Below are positions 42,223 to 43,512 of a stretch of DNA of 43,512 nt, one piece after another. This stretch comes from Nitriliruptorales bacterium (GTDB lineage Bacteria > Actinomycetota > Nitriliruptoria > Euzebyales > JAHELV01), in assembly GCA_024644015.1 (NCBI GenBank), contig JAHELV010000019.1, positions 7,628 through 51,139 of the forward strand. Reading direction: 5' to 3'. Below the pieces are notes generated by a model. It worked only from the letters and a program-made list of their open reading frames with translations, was not told where the DNA came from and searched no databases. Each line of letters begins with the position of its first letter. Position 1 is the stretch's first letter. The position numbers and the translations under genes are program-made.

Positions 42223-42441
42223 CTAGCCGCACTCGGGACACGACAGTTCGCGGAGGAGCGTGGGGATGTACACGCCTCCACGTCCGCCGCAGCGGGCGCA
42301 ATCCACGCCCGTGCCTGCCATGCTCGCGCCAGTCGGCAGGCCGTCAGCACCAAGGCTGACGGACGGCTGATCGAATGACGGGAGCCCGAGCGGGCCGGCG
42401 GAATGCGGTTCGGCGACCGATGAGACAGAGCCAGCGGGCAT
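42223..42441 (-). CDS. 72-residue C-terminal zinc-ribbon protein
   Basis: A short protein with about 45 low-complexity polar residues (Ser/Gly/Pro-rich) and a compact C-terminal ribbon, CARCGGRGGVYIPTLLRELS then CPECG, whose two C-x-x-C pairs should bind one zinc ion. ATG 42441 is chosen because a full AGGAGG lies 5 nt upstream; the frame runs open to 42567 but adds only Arg-rich sequence. An inverted repeat sits across the region just before the Shine-Dalgarno. Role unknown; such ribbons occur in nucleic-acid-binding and regulatory proteins. Confidence 0.6.
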   Translation of the reverse strand: MPAGSVSSVAEPHSAGPLGLPSFDQPSVSLGADGLPTGASMAGTGVDCARCGGRGGVYIPTLLRELSCPECG

Positions 42442-43046
42442 CTGAGCCTCCTGACGCATAAGCGTCACGTTGCCGGCACCGCGTCGCCCCGGCGCCTCGG
42501 CCGGATGGACGCGGCGCGAACGGATCCCCCGGAGCGTAACCGATGGGACGCCACCGCGACACCGCAATTTTCCGCCGATCCGAGCGCTTCCGGGCAGTGC
42601 TCCCTCCTACCCCGAGGTCCGTTGCGATCCGAACCGTCCGGGAACCGCGCGCGCGGGATCGTCGCCGTTCAGGGACCGGGCACAGGCTGAGCCGTTCGCA
42701 GTGGATGGCCAACCGGACAGGTCGGCGCGCACCGGGGGCACACATCGCAGCCGGCGAGGTGTCGGACCGCCATCGCCCTCAGGCGGGCCGGCGGGGCGTA
42801 TCACGCCACCGGTGGCCGCATTGTGGTGCTGCGTCCGCGGGACCGCCACGGCATGTCGACGGGCCGTCACGACCGCGCTGACCATTCGGTGTGGGTGTCA
42901 CCGATTGTCACAGGCCGGTTGACCGATTACGCGCCGGCTACGTGAGGTCGCCGTCTAGTCACTTTCCGTGTTGTGTGTCGTTGCCGGCACGGACGGGATC
43001 GTGCCGGTGGCGCGACACATGCAGAGCCAATCGAACGGAGACATGG
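42442..43046. other. 605-nt non-coding region between zinc-ribbon gene and repeat protein gene
   Basis: No protein-like frame was found; the open frames across it are Arg/Pro-rich and lack Shine-Dalgarno sites. It holds the inverted repeat at 42452-42467, a direct repeat of GTCAC (42897-42911 area), a TTGACC near 42919, and a 7-bp hairpin CCGGCAC/GTGCCGG at 42984-43007 in what should be the leader of the repeat protein gene. A leader of this size could carry regulation, but no known riboswitch was recognised. Confidence 0.4.
42452..42467. promoter_or_regulatory. Inverted repeat TGACGC-ATAA-GCGTCA upstream of the zinc-ribbon gene
   Basis: Perfect 6-bp arms around a 4-nt centre, ending 11 nt before the ATG and directly abutting AGGAGG. 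It may be an operator, or a small hairpin that affects ribosome access. Confidence 0.45.
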
Positions 43047-43512
43047 ATGTTCGCCATGCGTCGGATCAGCGCCGCGACGGCGTTGAGCCTCAGCATGCTG
43101 CTGCTCGGTCAAGGAGCAGCCGCAGCGGGCTACGACCCGCAGGACCGACCGGATCGCAGACAGGAATGGGGTGAAACCCGCGACGGATACTGCCAGGACA
43201 ACGGGAAGGACCAGCACACGTCGGACGACGCCGACAGCGACAGTGATGCGCCGTGCCCCTCGAAGGGCCCGGGCGACGCGCCGGACAACGACTGGCGCAA
43301 CACGCGCGGCGACAACGGTCACAACCACTGGCGCAACAAGCACGAAGACCGTCACAACGACTGGCGCAACACGCGCGGCGACAACGGTCACAACCACTGG
43401 CGCAACAAGCACGAAGACCGTCACAACGAATGCCGCTACAGGCACGACGACAACGGTCACAACGACTGGCGCAACAAGCACGAAGACCGTCAAAAGGACT
43501 GGCGCAACACGC
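43047..43512 (+). CDS. Secreted protein of 23-residue tandem repeats (partial, runs off window)
   Basis: An open frame from ATG 43047 (GGAG 6 nt upstream) to the end of the window with no stop. It starts with a signal peptide (MRRISAATALSLSMLLLGQG, cut likely after AAAA). An acidic linker with two cysteines follows (YCQDNGKD, DADSDSDAPCP). From residue 82 come 23-residue repeats of the form DWRNTRGDNGHN + HWRNKHEDRHN. They are rich in His, Asn, Trp, Asp and Arg, so the protein is probably disordered or surface-exposed and could bind metal. Unit 3 diverges and contains a cysteine (ECRYRHDDNGHN). The sense strand is decided by the signal peptide and Shine-Dalgarno. No family recognised. Confidence 0.72.
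   Translation, partial: MFAMRRISAATALSLSMLLLGQGAAAAGYDPQDRPDRRQEWGETRDGYCQDNGKDQHTSDDADSDSDAPCPSKGPGDAPDNDWRNTRGDNGHNHWRNKHEDRHNDWRNTRGDNGHNHWRNKHEDRHNECRYRHDDNGHNDWRNKHEDRQKDWRNT
43290..43512 (+). repeat. 69-nt tandem repeat array
   Basis: Units lie at 43290-43358, 43359-43427 and 43428-43496, with a fourth starting at 43497. Units 1 and 2 are identical over all 69 nt; unit 3 is diverged at its start and end. Each unit consists of two related half-units of 36 and 33 nt. The array continues beyond the window. Confidence 0.85.

Noticed and set aside
42470-42922. 150-codon plus-strand frame between the zinc-ribbon and repeat genes
   Set aside because: Arg/Pro/Ser-rich, no Shine-Dalgarno, no domain-like pattern.
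42927-43493. 188-codon minus-strand frame of Val-rich repeats opposite the tandem repeat array
   Set aside because: It is the complement of the plus-strand repeat. The plus strand has a signal peptide, Shine-Dalgarno and balanced composition; the minus frame has neither and its repeats are Val/Ala by codon complementarity.
43290-43512. Tandem array considered as a CRISPR
   Set aside because: Units are contiguous without spacers, in frame and protein-coding; there are no cas genes.

Overview
The window is chromosomal DNA from a very GC-rich Actinomycetota. The evidence is the codon use, a DUF3039 and a DUF4395 protein, a PRC-barrel operon, many GTG/TTG starts, several start codons sitting 5-8 nt behind a TANNNT -10 box (leaderless transcripts), and an actinobacterial ultrashort T-box in front of ileS. 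The genus cannot be fixed from sequence alone; a deep-branching class such as Nitriliruptoria would fit but this is a guess. No tRNA, rRNA, CRISPR array, integrase or insertion sequence was seen.

Layout. (1) 1-5.2 kb: a rhomboid protease, a three-gene minus-strand PRC-barrel operon that begins with an unlisted 43-residue membrane protein, then a plus-strand run of a CAP-domain protein, an alpha/beta hydrolase, a sulfotransferase-like protein and a class IV aminotransferase that appears to lack its PLP lysine. (2) 5.2-12.6 kb: an envelope-glycan island with a UDP-sulfoquinovose synthase (SqdB/SQD1 family), a GtrA-type flippase, a large membrane glycosyltransferase fused to a polyprenyl-phosphate GT2 domain, a sugar-nucleotide epimerase, a YbaK-type deacylase, a DUF1232 protein and a GT2 paralogue that has lost its catalytic motifs. 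(3) 12.9-18.1 kb: a protein resembling a degenerate PDDEXK nuclease, DUF4395, TfoX-N, a TspO-like membrane protein and two tandem CNNM/CBS transporters. (4) 18.1-24.3 kb: a secreted two-domain protein with a CWB2-like N-terminal half, a flavin split-barrel protein, the decayed end of a trans-sulfuration enzyme, and a translationally coupled HyuA/HyuB hydantoinase-oxoprolinase pair. (5) 24.3-31.6 kb: a Tat-exported PhoX-like protein, a quinone oxidoreductase preceded by a leaderless 14-codon ORF, DeoD, a stretch of gene remnants (cupin, PAS sensor, possibly MoaD) around a two-TM protein with a perfect CRP/GlxR-type operator, and two co-transcribed acyl-CoA dehydrogenases. (6) 31.7-37.1 kb: DUF3039, an AlkD-like DNA glycosylase, two GNATs, a small membrane protein, a helical-repeat protein and a Bax-inhibitor-1 family protein. 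(7) 37.1-43.5 kb: an ileS T-box with a visible Shine-Dalgarno sequestering stem, ileS, a secreted alpha/beta hydrolase, a 72-residue zinc-ribbon protein, and, running off the end of the window, a secreted protein built of perfect 69-nt tandem repeats.

How it fits together: the clearest functional unit is the sulfoquinovose/Gtr island, which looks able to make a sulfosugar nucleotide, load a sugar on a polyprenyl carrier, flip it and transfer it outside the membrane. Much of the rest is ordinary housekeeping and catabolic content. Operon calls rest on spacing and overlaps only; functions rest on motif recognition without database searches.
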